A stretch of 64,000 bases of DNA from Akkermansiaceae bacterium UBA956. GTDB taxonomy: Bacteria > Verrucomicrobiota > Verrucomicrobiia > Verrucomicrobiales > Akkermansiaceae. Below the pieces are notes generated by a model, which was not told where the DNA came from, ran no database searches, and was given only the letters and a program-made list of their open reading frames with translations. The stretch is from positions 186,001 through 250,000 of the forward strand of contig DBCO01000027.1 of assembly GCA_002293145.1 (NCBI GenBank). Reading direction: 5' to 3'. Within the stretch, counting starts at the first letter, position 1; each line of letters begins with the position of its first letter. Position numbers and translations under genes: made by a program. Of this stretch, positions 28,398-37,232 are shown one piece after another.

Positions 28398-30170
28398 ATG
28401 TTTCTTCGTCACCTCCATGTGCCGATGCTCGCCATCGCATTTTCATCGCTTCTCGATGCGGCCCCGCTTCCCGCTCACCCGCGGCTGCTTTTCCCGAGCT
28501 CTGAGGAAACTTTAGTAGCAAAAAAAATCACTACTGATCCCCTCGCCGCGCAGCTCCAAAAAAACATTCTCGCCCGCGCCGATGCTACGCTCAAAGAGCG
28601 CACCTGCCGCTTCGAAAAATATGATGGTAAACGCCTGTTGCCGGAATCCCGATTAGCGCTCCACAATGTTCTTCACAGCGCCTGGGCTTGGCGCACCACC
28701 AAGGATCAGAAATACTTCGAGCGCACCCTTCGCGAGATGGATGCCATCTGCGCGATGGATCATTGGAACCCGGACCACTACCTCGATACCGCAGAAATGA
28801 GCACCGCCTTGGCGATTGGCTATGATTGGCTTTATCTAAAGTTGGATGACAAACAGCGCAGTTATTACGCAAAAAATTTGTTAGACAAAGGTCTCGCCCA
28901 GATCGAAGGGAAAATCGCCAATAATCGCTGGTGGCAAAGCCCATCAAACAACTGGTCACAAGTCTGCGGAACAGGCATGGCCTTCGCGGCGATCGCTTTG
29001 CACGAGCGGGAACCGCAGCGCTGCGATCGTGTCATCGAGCAATCTAGCAAGCTACTCGCCCAGTGCGAAACATTTTATCACCCCGATGGCGCATATCCCG
29101 AGGGTCCCGATTATTGGCACTACGGCACCAACTACCAAACCCTCCATCAAGCTCTCGACTTTTTACCACAAAATCAAAAACCGTTAGGTTCTGTATGGCG
29201 ACGCACTGCGGAATTTGTGATCCACAACATTGGTCCAACAGGCATCTGCTTCAACTACGCCGATGGTGGCATGCGCAAAAATTACCCGACTGCCGCGCAG
29301 AGTTTTTTGGCATCAAAGTTTCCTGAAAGCGATCTACCCAATATCGTCCGTGCTCATCTGAATACCTACCTTGATCAGCCATTTTCGCAAGGTGGAGCGA
29401 GTGATGTGCGCTTCCATCCGCTGCATCTGCTCTGGCTGCCCACCGCCACCGCAAAACGCCAACCCACCCGCACCTATGATCTTTTCCACGGTCTGCAAGA
29501 CGTTGCGTTTGCGCGCACCAATTGGTCAAATCATGCTGCATGGCTCGCAATCAAAGGTGGCACCGGTGCCGCCAGTCACGGTCACCTCGATGTCGGATCG
29601 TTCATTTATGAATCCCAAGCGCATCGTTGGTTCATCGACATGGGTAAGGAGGGCTACAACCTCCCCGGTTACTTTGGCAAACAACGCTGGGATTATTTTC
29701 GACTGAACAATCGCTCACACAACACCCTCGTCATCAACGATCAAATCCAAAGCACACCGGCCAAAGGTTGCCCGATCTCCCCATGGAATCCCATCAATTC
29801 AGGCGCCATCGAGTGCGTGATTGACCTCACTACCGCCTACTCAAGTCAGGCGGACAAAGCCACGCGCATGGTTCGATTTTCTCCTACCAGTGGTGAAACT
29901 CGTATCACCGATGTGATCCTCAAACCGCGTGGTCCCGTACGCTGGGCAGTCGTTATTGATTCCGCTTTCACCATTCAAGGAAAAAAAATCACCCTCACCA
30001 ACAAAGGAAAAAAACTCACACTGACTCGACACGATTCCCACGGCGGTGATTGGCAAGAATTTTCACTCAAACCACCAACGAGTGCCGAGAACCCAAACAT
30101 AGGCTACCGCATGATCGGCTTCACCGTGCCAGCGGCCGAAAAGCTTAGCCTCGATGTTTCTTGGCGTTGA
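28398..30170 (+). CDS. Secreted heparinase II/III family protein (putative polysaccharide lyase)
   Basis: A 590-residue protein with a signal peptide (FLRHLHVPMLAIAFSSLLDA) and PAHPRLLFPSSEE, a typical opening of the family. The N-terminal alpha/alpha toroid includes ALAIGYDWLYLKLDDKQRS and NNWSQVCGTGMAFAAIAL, with YPEGPDYWHYGTNY near residue 235. The C-terminal beta-sandwich has SHGHLDVGSFIYESQAHRWF and RSHNTLVINDQIQ, which is the heparinase II/III-like domain. Such lyases cleave uronic-acid polysaccharides by beta-elimination; Tyr and His candidates lie in these motifs. The natural substrate, heparin-like or alginate-like, cannot be deduced. It starts 42 bases after the ABC exporter. Confidence 0.85.
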   Translation: MFLRHLHVPMLAIAFSSLLDAAPLPAHPRLLFPSSEETLVAKKITTDPLAAQLQKNILARADATLKERTCRFEKYDGKRLLPESRLALHNVLHSAWAWRTTKDQKYFERTLREMDAICAMDHWNPDHYLDTAEMSTALAIGYDWLYLKLDDKQRSYYAKNLLDKGLAQIEGKIANNRWWQSPSNNWSQVCGTGMAFAAIALHEREPQRCDRVIEQSSKLLAQCETFYHPDGAYPEGPDYWHYGTNYQTLHQALDFLPQNQKPLGSVWRRTAEFVIHNIGPTGICFNYADGGMRKNYPTAAQSFLASKFPESDLPNIVRAHLNTYLDQPFSQGGASDVRFHPLHLLWLPTATAKRQPTRTYDLFHGLQDVAFARTNWSNHAAWLAIKGGTGAASHGHLDVGSFIYESQAHRWFIDMGKEGYNLPGYFGKQRWDYFRLNNRSHNTLVINDQIQSTPAKGCPISPWNPINSGAIECVIDLTTAYSSQADKATRMVRFSPTSGETRITDVILKPRGPVRWAVVIDSAFTIQGKKITLTNKGKKLTLTRHDSHGGDWQEFSLKPPTSAENPNIGYRMIGFTVPAAEKLSLDVSWR

Positions 30171-30446
30171 TCATTCCGTGGACTCCCACGCAGCTGGCCA
30201 GTCACAGTCGTCAGGAACCAACAATGTTTTCTCGCGAGAAGTGCTCCCTTTTTCTAACAAAATATGAGATTTTCCTAAGCCTAACGATTTTGCAACAAAA
30301 GCCACCACTTCCAGATTTGCTTTGCCCTCTGCTGGTGGAGCAGCGATCCGCACCCTCAAAACTCGACCATGCAAGGCATGTGCTTCCCAGCCTTGAATGG
30401 CACTCTGCCGGGCATTCGGCGTTACGCGAATATGGAGTTTTTTCAT
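30171..30446 (-). CDS. DUF167 (YggU) family protein
   Basis: A 91-residue protein containing the family hallmarks LHIRVTPNARQSAIQG, then RVRIAAPPAEGKAN and VAKSLGLGKSHILLEKGSTSREK. YggU-type proteins are small alpha/beta proteins of unknown function found across bacteria, archaea and eukaryotes. The ATG giving MKKLHIRV is chosen; an upstream start would add 13 poorly conserved residues. It converges on the heparinase-like gene, the two abutting without a gap. Confidence 0.88.
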   Translation of the reverse strand: MKKLHIRVTPNARQSAIQGWEAHALHGRVLRVRIAAPPAEGKANLEVVAFVAKSLGLGKSHILLEKGSTSREKTLLVPDDCDWPAAWESTE

Positions 30447-30565
30447 GATTGATGCGCAATGTTCTATCACCCACGAAAAGCGCAAACAAGCACCGTGGGA
30501 TAAAATCTCCGCATCTCAGGGAAAAGATTGCACAAGCCTGCTGACACGCTATCTTACTCCCACGC

Positions 30566-30895
30566 ATGCAAAAAACGGATCAACGCGAAATGGTGTTCGA
30601 TGAAGTGAGCCTGATGCTCTCGGAAAAACGCACCGCTCTGTCCATTCTACGCACAGGCATCGCGATCTTCTCGATCCCGCTTTCCCTTGGCTCGGTGCTC
30701 ATCGCCACATCGCAACTCTACGATCCCGATCAAATCCTCTATCTCATCGTCCCCGTTCTCGCAGGTTGCACACTTCTCGTACTAATCTCTCTCTGGCTCA
30801 TGATCACCGCTGCCGTCAAACTCCGCAACAACGAACGCCGACTCGATCGCTTGATTGAAAAAAATCAATTCCTTCGCAACATCGTCGATCCCTGA
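30566..30895 (+). CDS. Small two-helix membrane protein (DUF202-like)
   Basis: A 109-residue protein. A short acidic N-terminus leads to LMLSEKRTALSILRTGIAIF, an amphipathic motif resembling DUF202/YidH proteins (ExRTxLAxxRTxLA). It is followed by two transmembrane segments at about residues 30-50 and 57-80 and a basic tail. The function is unknown. A palindromic repeat and pdxA follow. Confidence 0.6.
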   Translation: MQKTDQREMVFDEVSLMLSEKRTALSILRTGIAIFSIPLSLGSVLIATSQLYDPDQILYLIVPVLAGCTLLVLISLWLMITAAVKLRNNERRLDRLIEKNQFLRNIVDP

Positions 30896-30898
30896 ACT

Positions 30899-30954
30899 CC
30901 CACGGAGCGCGGACTTTCCTGCCCGCCGTAGCCTTGGCAGAGGAGGTAGTCCGC
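30899..30954. repeat. Palindromic intergenic element before pdxA
   Basis: GCGGACT at 30909-30915 and AGTCCGC at 30948-30954 are perfect inverted arms around a GC-rich centre (CCTGCCCGCC, then TTGGCAGAGGAGG) that can pair further in part. It looks like a dispersed REP-like unit rather than a terminator, since no T-run follows. Copy number cannot be judged from this window. Confidence 0.5.
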
Positions 30955-30974
30955 AACACCCAACCCCAACACCC

Positions 30975-31838
30975 ATGTCCCAACCTCACATCCTCATCAC
31001 TCCCGGCGATCCGGCAGGCATCGGCCCCGAAGTCATCACCAAAGCCCTGGCCCATGCTGACTTACCGCAACATTGCAGCTTCGAGACCTGGGACATTCCC
31101 ACCCATTTTCAACCCGGCCAGCCCACCGCAGAGACCGCTCGTTTCGCACTCGATGCCCTCGAAACCGCTGCCGCGCGCTTACTCAACGGCACAGCCGATG
31201 CTGTAGTCACCGGCCCCGTTTCCAAGGAGCAACTCCAAGCCATCGGCTTCCCCTACCCCGGCCAAACGGAATTTTTCACTGATCGACTGCACGCCACCGA
31301 GACTGCCATGTGCCTCACGGGGCGCACGCTCACGGTCGCGCTCGCGACCATTCACATCGGCATCGCTGAGGTCCCCTCCCAACTCACCCCCGCCTCGATT
31401 ATCACCGCGGGCAAACTACTCGCCAATTTCCTTCAAAAACGTCACCGCCGCCAGCCACGAATCGCCGTTTGCGGACTCAATCCCCATGCCGGAGAACACG
31501 GCGCCTTTGGCCAAGAAGAAATCACCACGATCCAGCCCGCCATTGATCAACTGCAAAAACTTCACATCGCCGAGTTTAGCGGACCTCATGTGCCCGATGC
31601 CATCTTTCGCGATGCCGCCCAACAAAAATACGATGGCGTCCTCTGCATGTATCACGACCAAGGCTTAATTCCGCTAAAATTGTTAGATTTCGACAACGCC
31701 GTAAACATCACCCTCGGACTGCCCAAGCCCCGCCTCAGCCCCGATCACGGCACCGCCTTCGGAATTGCAGGCAAAAACATCGCCGATGCCTCCTCCATGC
31801 TGCGAGCCTTGCAACTCGCCGCACAATTGCTATCATAG
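30975..31838 (+). CDS. pdxA: 4-hydroxythreonine-4-phosphate dehydrogenase
   Basis: A 287-residue metal- and NAD-dependent dehydrogenase of pyridoxal phosphate synthesis by the DXP-dependent route. It opens ILITPGDPAGIGPEV. The metal and substrate residues occur in TGPVSKEQLQAIGFPYPGQT, in GLNPHAGEHGAFGQEE, and in MYHDQGLIPLKLL, and it ends SPDHGTAFGIAGKNIADASS. It is shorter than E. coli PdxA (about 330 residues) because the segment after residue 35 is compact, but all catalytic blocks are kept. The start is the ATG giving MSQPHILI, 20 bases past a palindromic element. An upstream in-frame ATG lies inside the previous gene and the repeat, and is rejected. Confidence 0.92.
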   Translation: MSQPHILITPGDPAGIGPEVITKALAHADLPQHCSFETWDIPTHFQPGQPTAETARFALDALETAAARLLNGTADAVVTGPVSKEQLQAIGFPYPGQTEFFTDRLHATETAMCLTGRTLTVALATIHIGIAEVPSQLTPASIITAGKLLANFLQKRHRRQPRIAVCGLNPHAGEHGAFGQEEITTIQPAIDQLQKLHIAEFSGPHVPDAIFRDAAQQKYDGVLCMYHDQGLIPLKLLDFDNAVNITLGLPKPRLSPDHGTAFGIAGKNIADASSMLRALQLAAQLLS

Positions 31839-31848
31839 CCTAGACATC

Positions 31849-32250
31849 ATGACTCTCGCCCAGCTCAAAGCGACAATACTCAGCATCATCCTCGGTGCTG
31901 TCGTCGCCTCCTCCTCCTACATGCTTACTACCGCCTCCTATGTCGGCACCAGCAACGATCTCACTCTCTCACCTACCGCCACGGATGCCGGCACACTTTG
32001 GCATGCCGAAAACAAAGAAGTCAAAATCGAGGTCCGCTACATCAGCTCACTACTAGAGAAGCCCTCGATCACCATCACCAAAAAACAACAATGGTTGCCA
32101 CTCGCCATCAGCATGATCGCCGGCATTCTCCTCTCTGCAATCACCTACCGCATCGCAAGAAAAAAATCTACGCCAGCTCCAATCGTCCCCCTCGAGCAAA
32201 CCACTCCCGATTCTTCTCCATCTCGAGACGCTGAGCAACCATATCACTAA
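31849..32250 (+). CDS. Membrane-anchored protein of unknown function
   Basis: A 133-residue protein with one transmembrane helix near residues 10-26 (TILSIILGAVVASSSYMLTT), a soluble loop of about 60 residues and a second helix near 80-98 (LAISMIAGILLSAITYRIA), then a proline/serine-rich tail. No family is recognised. It begins 10 bases after pdxA and ends 17 bases before the next gene, so it is probably part of the same transcript. Confidence 0.55.
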   Translation: MTLAQLKATILSIILGAVVASSSYMLTTASYVGTSNDLTLSPTATDAGTLWHAENKEVKIEVRYISSLLEKPSITITKKQQWLPLAISMIAGILLSAITYRIARKKSTPAPIVPLEQTTPDSSPSRDAEQPYH

Positions 32251-32267
32251 AAACCGAAAACTTCACC

Positions 32268-33086
32268 ATGAAATCTCTCACCGTTATCCTCAGCCTCGCA
32301 CTCCTCTCCTGCTCTACTTTTTCCAGCTCCTCCTCCGCCCAAGGGCCTGCGGCAACGGGCATTCCCAATCTTTCCGAATCCCAGAAAATGGCCATTGGCA
32401 AAAAAATCTGGCAAAACGAATGCGGCGGGACCGTCGATGGACTCACAACATGGAATGTCGGCGAAGAATTTCCCTCGCTCGGCATCGGGCATTTCATTTG
32501 GTATACCGCCCAGCACAAAGGTCCTTTCACTGAGTCCTGGCCTCAATTCATGACCTACTGCAAGCAACGCGGCGTGACGCCACCCGCCGTCGGACTATTA
32601 CCAGACTGCCCATGGAATTCACCCGCTCAATTCAAGCAGGAATTTCGCTCGCCACGCATGAATGAGCTCCGCACCTGGCTCAGCAAAACCGTTTCTCTGC
32701 AGACCGATTTCATCATCACTCGCTCACGCGGCGCACTGCCAAAAATCCTCAGCGGAGCCCCCGCCAATGATCGTGCACGCATTTCGACAAACTACCAAAA
32801 AGTCGCCGCCACCGCTCACGGTCAATACGCACTCATCGACTACGTCAACTTCAAAGGCGATGGCCTCAACGCCAACGAACGCTATGCAGGCAAAGGCTGG
32901 GGCCTACTGCAAGTGCTCGGTGGCATGAGCGATGTTCAAGCAGGACAAGCCGCAGCCAGCGAATTCGCAGCATCGGCCAAACGTGCGCTCAACCGCCGCA
33001 TCGATAATTCCCCACCCGCACGCGGCGAAGCACGTTGGCGCGAGGGCTGGGACAACCGCTGCGCCACCTACGCTCGCCCGCTCTAA
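32268..33086 (+). CDS. Lipoprotein with lysozyme-like character, function unassigned
   Basis: A 272-residue protein. The N-terminus KSLTVILSLALLSC ends in a lipobox (LLSC), so it is likely lipidated. The mature part contains KKIWQNECGGTVDGLTTWNV, then EEFPSLGIGHFIWY and ALIDYVNFKGDG, ending WGLLQVLGGM. Glutamate-bearing NECGGT followed by SLGIGHFIWY resembles a lysozyme/endolysin catalytic layout. Similar unnamed secreted proteins occur in other Gram-negative bacteria. Muramidase activity is inference from this resemblance. It sits in a tightly spaced run with pdxA and two small membrane genes. Confidence 0.6.
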   Translation: MKSLTVILSLALLSCSTFSSSSSAQGPAATGIPNLSESQKMAIGKKIWQNECGGTVDGLTTWNVGEEFPSLGIGHFIWYTAQHKGPFTESWPQFMTYCKQRGVTPPAVGLLPDCPWNSPAQFKQEFRSPRMNELRTWLSKTVSLQTDFIITRSRGALPKILSGAPANDRARISTNYQKVAATAHGQYALIDYVNFKGDGLNANERYAGKGWGLLQVLGGMSDVQAGQAAASEFAASAKRALNRRIDNSPPARGEARWREGWDNRCATYARPL

Positions 33087-33104
33087 CAAAAAATATCAGG
33101 CATC

Positions 33105-33308
33105 ATGCTGATCAACATCTGCATCATCCTATTCATCATCGCCTGGATCATTGCCGGAGGCTTCGTCATGCTCAAATACGGCATCAATCTCTCCGGCCCT
33201 CAAAACGAGACCAACGAAACCGCAGGCTCCCAAACTCTCAACTTCACCCAGATGTTCCTCATCTGGTTCGGCTTCCTCGGCTTGGCCATGCATTTTCTTT
33301 TTATGTGA
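33105..33308 (+). CDS. Small two-helix membrane protein
   Basis: A 67-residue protein consisting of a hydrophobic helix (ICIILFIIAWIIAGGFVML), a polar loop and a second hydrophobic helix (MFLIWFGFLGLAMHFLFM). No family is recognised. It starts 18 bases after the lipoprotein gene and appears to close that transcript. The clean hydrophobicity pattern and position make it likely real. Confidence 0.5.
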   Translation: MLINICIILFIIAWIIAGGFVMLKYGINLSGPQNETNETAGSQTLNFTQMFLIWFGFLGLAMHFLFM

Positions 33309-33656
33309 AGGAAAATTAGTAAGCCATGCGCGACTGGGGATTGCAATGGGAAGCCAACACCAAAGTCGGCATTGATTGGTAAAAATCTGCGTTGATGGGG
33401 TAGAATCTTTGACAACTGCTCGCGAGCCTTGATCATTGTTCGCACGCGTGAATCGTCTCTAACACGATGTTCATGCCGTTAGGTTGCAATATTTCTCCCC
33501 ATTTGGCAAGTCGCGGGTTACTTTCTTGGCGCGACTGCGATTTTCCCCTCCTTCTGTCACGATTTTGCATCGCCAAAGGGCGAAAAATCGATTCCTTGCG
33601 CTACATTCGCACTAACTTGCAGAACCACATTGCACAAATAAATGACATGTTTGCGA
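33309..33656. other. 348-base gene-free region, including repeat copy A
   Basis: No credible gene on either strand. At 33547-33613 it contains a segment that resembles the proB leader at 35043-35112; see the repeat entries. The rest is unremarkable. Confidence 0.5.
33547..33613 (+). repeat. Imperfect direct repeat, copy A
   Basis: Aligned by eye with 35043-35112. The shared core includes GCATCGCCAAA and AAAATCG at equal spacing, with about 70% identity over the first 50 positions. The two copies flank the DUF4143 ATPase gene. Confidence 0.5.
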
Positions 33657-34862
33657 TCATTCTACGAGAGATTCCATCAACGGACTTAGATTACTCCATG
33701 GAAGAACGGTCGCCTTTTCACGTTGCTGGTGTGCGATTCCTCCATGCACGAGCCATGGCACTAATTGCATATCTGTTAGATGATTGCGCCAGTAGTCCAG
33801 ACCCGCGAAAGCATCTGATGCGACGGTTTCTCCTGATTTTACTTCGATTGCCTGAAATATGTTAGGAGCCGTTTCGACAATGGCATCGACTTCGTGCCCT
33901 TCTTTGTCACGAAGGAAATAGAGCGATGGTTTTTGCCCAGAATTCGTCTGCGCCTTGAGCAATTCTGTCATGACCCAATTCTCGAAAAGCGCTCCGCGTT
34001 GCGGATGAGCGGTTACGTGTACCGCATGGCGAATGCCCAAAAACCATGAAGCCAAACCCGGATCACAGAAATAAAGCTTTGGGGTTTTGATGAACCTCTT
34101 CGAGGCATTCGTAAACCAAGGACGCACGAGAAAGATCAGATGACTAGCCTGAAGAACAGACAACCAAGATTCTGCGGTGGCGCGGGTGATTCCTGTATCT
34201 GACGCCAGAGATGAAAGATTAAGCAACTGGCCGATTCGACACGCACAGAGTTGAATAAAACGTTGAAAGGTGGCGAGATCCTGAATTTTTAAGATTTGCC
34301 TAACGTCACGCTCCAAATAGGTGCCGATGTAGTCCTGAATCCAAATACTGGGCTCTATCGGACGGTCGTAGGTCGGAGGGAAAAGACCACGATAGAGCAG
34401 CTCATCTACGGATGCTGGAGCTCGTTTTGCCTCTTGAAGCTCAGCGAGAGAAAAAGGAAGCAGGGTGAGCATGGAGGCGCGTCCCGCCAAACTCTGCGTG
34501 ATGGATTCGATCAACTCAAATTGGCTCGAACCAGTAAGGATGAAACGCCACATACGACGGTCGGAATCGACGACTCCCTGTAGGTAGGAAAACAGTTCGG
34601 GTACCCGCTGGACTTCATCGAAAATCGCGCCATCAGAAGCTTGCCGCAAAAAGGCACGAGGATCTTCACGAACGAAGGAACGAGTGTCAGGGTCTTCCAG
34701 CGAGAAGTAGGGCAGTTCGGGAGCAAGAAGTCGTGACAGCGTTGTTTTTCCCGATTGGCGCGGCCCTGTAATTGTCAAAATGGGAAATCAAACCAAGCGT
34801 TCACGGGCGGCAGCAGTCGCAGAGCGTTTGATCGGCTGAGGAGGCAAGGGCGGCTTAATCAT
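33657..34862 (-). pseudogene. DUF4143 AAA-family ATPase interrupted by an in-frame TGA
   Basis: From ATG at 34862 the frame runs 24 codons (starting MIKPPLPPQPIKRSA), meets TGA at 34790-34788, then continues for 376 codons as a recognisable AAA_14/DUF4143 protein. Walker A is TITGPRQSGKTTL; Walker B is AIFDEVQRVPEL; then FILTGSSQFELIESITQSLA; and the C-terminal nuclease-like DUF4143 domain has YFLRDKEGHEVDAI and AIEVKSGE. Intact relatives have a sequence like LxxFPVVxLTGPRQSGKTT, and here the TGA falls exactly where that LxxF segment should continue, so the protein was once continuous. Translation restart at the TTG at 34778 would still leave the P-loop. A palindromic operator lies directly upstream. 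Confidence 0.75.
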
Positions 34863-34866
34863 GATC

Positions 34867-34890
34867 AATTGTATACCTCGCTATACAATT
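34867..34890. promoter_or_regulatory. Palindromic operator upstream of the DUF4143 ATPase
   Basis: AATTGTATA at 34867-34875 and TATACAATT at 34882-34890 form a perfect 9-bp inverted repeat around a 6-base centre, four bases before the ATG. The arms overlap sequences that look like a -10 box. This is typical of an autoregulatory site, but no repressor gene is adjacent. Confidence 0.6.
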
Positions 34891-35042
34891 AGTCAAGTCA
34901 TTCATTATGAATACACAACGAGAACTTCACAGCTTTATTTACCGTTCGCGACCATCAATCGGTGGGGGATTTGAGAAAAAATCGCTAACGAAAACCCCAT
35001 TTCTACGTCGCAACTTGACTCTACTCTTTGTTGCATAGAGTT

Positions 35043-35112
35043 CCCACTCCTCCTGACACGTTTTAGCATCGCCAAACGCAGGAAAATCGGTTGCACTGCG
35101 TGTGCACACTAT
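35043..35112 (+). repeat. Imperfect direct repeat, copy B (proB leader)
   Basis: This is the segment just before proB, matching 33547-33613 at about 70% over its first 50 positions. It probably holds the proB promoter; the other copy may be a relic of an insertion or duplication. Confidence 0.5.
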
Positions 35113-35117
35113 TTTTC

Positions 35118-35909
35118 ATGAGCCAATCACCTCTTTCTCACAGCATCTCGGACCTTACGATTGTCAAAGTCGGCACGGGCGTTTTGACGCGCGTCGAGGA
35201 CGGCACACTGGATGGCGCGGCGGTTGTGCGACTTGTCACCGCCCTTGCGGCTTTGATGGATGCGGGGCATCGCTGTTTGCTTGTTTCATCGGGCGCCGTT
35301 GGCTCGGGTGTGGCATCGTTTCAGCTCGATGGCTATCCGCGCGACATCGTCACGCGCCAAGCGTGTGCCGCGGTCGGTCAGGCACGTTTGATGCAAACCT
35401 ACGGAAGTTTGTTTGCGAACTTCGGCATCACTGTCGCGCAGGTGCTGCTCACCGCCGCAGATCTCGGCGAACGTTTTACCCACATTTCTAGCACCTTGCA
35501 TCGTTTGCTAGATGAACCGCGCATCATTCCGATCATCAATGAAAATGACTCGGTCGCGATCGATGAGCTCAAGGTCGGCGACAACGACCAACTCTCCTCC
35601 CGCGTTGCCGTGCTCAGTGGTGCCAAGCGCCTGATTCTGCTCACCAGCGCTGAGGGATTGCTCGCACCAGGCTCCGATCAGCCGATTCCCGTGGTGGAAA
35701 AAGTCGCAGACGTGATGAGTTTTGTTCGCGATGACCAAGGCCGCTTCTCCATCGGCGGCATGGCATCGAAGTTGACCGCAGTGCAGTATGCCGTGGAAAA
35801 TGGCATTGAAACCTGGATCGCCAATGGCCGCCGCCCCGAGCGATTGTTAGACATCGCCAATGGCAGCGACCAAACCATCGGCACTCGCTTTGTCCCGTCC
35901 TCTCTCTAA
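35118..35909 (+). CDS. proB: Glutamate 5-kinase, lacking the PUA domain
   Basis: A 263-residue amino acid kinase that phosphorylates glutamate in the first step of proline synthesis. Motifs are TIVKVGTGVLT at the N-terminus, LLVSSGAVGSGV near residue 55, IINENDSVA near 138, VGDNDQLSSRVA and SIGGMASKLTA near 217. The usual C-terminal PUA domain (about 100 residues in E. coli) is absent; the protein ends shortly after the kinase fold. The ATG giving MSQSPLSH is chosen. proA begins 12 bases downstream, forming a proBA operon. Confidence 0.94.
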   Translation: MSQSPLSHSISDLTIVKVGTGVLTRVEDGTLDGAAVVRLVTALAALMDAGHRCLLVSSGAVGSGVASFQLDGYPRDIVTRQACAAVGQARLMQTYGSLFANFGITVAQVLLTAADLGERFTHISSTLHRLLDEPRIIPIINENDSVAIDELKVGDNDQLSSRVAVLSGAKRLILLTSAEGLLAPGSDQPIPVVEKVADVMSFVRDDQGRFSIGGMASKLTAVQYAVENGIETWIANGRRPERLLDIANGSDQTIGTRFVPSSL

Positions 35910-35921
35910 CATTTTTTCTCC

Positions 35922-37199
35922 ATGTCCACTACTCCACTTAGCTCCGCCGATGTCCGTCAGGCAATCGAACTCATGGGCCAGCAAGCGCGCCAAGCCGCCT
36001 ATGCCTTGGCCAATCTCAGTGCCGAGAAAAAAAATACCATCCTCCGCGCGATGGCTGCATCCCTGCGCTCGGAGGCAAGCACCATCATCGCCGCCAATGC
36101 GCTCGACCTCAGTGCCGCAGCCCAAAAAGGCCTCAGCAACGCGATGATTGATCGCCTCACGCTCGATGAAACACGCATCGACGCGATCGCCTCGGGCATC
36201 GATCAAGTCGCCACCCTGCACGATCCTTGCGGTGAGATTCTCTCCGAAGTCACCCGCCCCAATGGCATGCACATCAAGCAAGTCCGCGTGCCCATTGGCG
36301 TGATTGGCATCATTTACGAGAGCCGCCCCAACGTCACCAGCGATGCCGCCGTGCTCTGCCTGAAGTCCGGCAATGCCACCATCCTACGAGGTGGCTCCGA
36401 GGCGATTCACTCGAACCGCGCCATCGCCGCCGCCCTGCAATCCGGTGGTGAATCCGCAGGTCTTCCTGCGCATTCCATCCAGCTCATTCCGTTTACCGAT
36501 CGCGAAAGCGTTGCCGTGCTAGCAGGCATGGATCGCTACCTCGACCTCATCATCCCGCGCGGCGGCAAAGGGCTGATCGAGACTGTCGTTTCGCTCGCCC
36601 GCATGCCCGTGATCAAGCACTACGATGGCATTTGCCACACCTACATCGATGTCGATGCTGATCCCGCCATGGCGATCAAAGTCAGCGTCAATGCCAAAGC
36701 ACAAAAGCCCGGCGTCTGCAATGCGTTAGAGACCCTGCTCGTCCACCGCGACATCGCCGCAACCATGCTGCCCGATATCGCCCGCGCCTTTCGCGAAAAA
36801 AATGTCGAACTCCGTGGCTGCGCCGAGAGCTGTAAGATTGTCACCGATCTCATCCCTGCCACCGAAGAAGACTGGAGCACCGAGTATCTCGACTACATCC
36901 TTTCCGTGAAAATCGTCGACTCGATGCAAGAAGCCATCGCCCACATCAATCACTACGGTTCGCATCACTCTGATTGCATCATCACCGCCAACGCCGCCAC
37001 GGCAGAAACGTTCCTCCACAGCATCGATAGCGCCTGTGTCTTTCACAACGTCTCCACCCGCCTCGCCGATGGCGAAGAATTCGGCTTCGGCGCCGAGATC
37101 GGCATCTCCACCGACAAGCTCCACGCCCGCGGCCCGATGGCCCTGCGCGAACTCACCAGCTACCAATATCGCATCACCGGCGATGGCGTGGTGAAGTGA
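35922..37199 (+). CDS. proA: Gamma-glutamyl phosphate reductase
   Basis: A 425-residue NADPH-dependent reductase of the aldehyde dehydrogenase superfamily that converts glutamyl-5-phosphate to the semialdehyde. Visible motifs are VPIGVIGIIYESRPNVTSDA near residue 125, then LKSGNATILRGGSEAIHSN, IIPRGGKGLIE and the catalytic cysteine in KPGVCNALETLLVH. Full length. It closes the proBA operon; no proC is nearby. Confidence 0.96.
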   Translation: MSTTPLSSADVRQAIELMGQQARQAAYALANLSAEKKNTILRAMAASLRSEASTIIAANALDLSAAAQKGLSNAMIDRLTLDETRIDAIASGIDQVATLHDPCGEILSEVTRPNGMHIKQVRVPIGVIGIIYESRPNVTSDAAVLCLKSGNATILRGGSEAIHSNRAIAAALQSGGESAGLPAHSIQLIPFTDRESVAVLAGMDRYLDLIIPRGGKGLIETVVSLARMPVIKHYDGICHTYIDVDADPAMAIKVSVNAKAQKPGVCNALETLLVHRDIAATMLPDIARAFREKNVELRGCAESCKIVTDLIPATEEDWSTEYLDYILSVKIVDSMQEAIAHINHYGSHHSDCIITANAATAETFLHSIDSACVFHNVSTRLADGEEFGFGAEIGISTDKLHARGPMALRELTSYQYRITGDGVVK

Positions 37200-37232
37200 A
37201 CTGTTAGACCATTCGACAGATATTGACAAATG

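Noticed and set aside
34907..35035. A 42-codon plus-strand frame beginning MNTQRELHSF
   Set aside because: No domain, no neighbours supporting it, and it overlaps the operator and repeat region.
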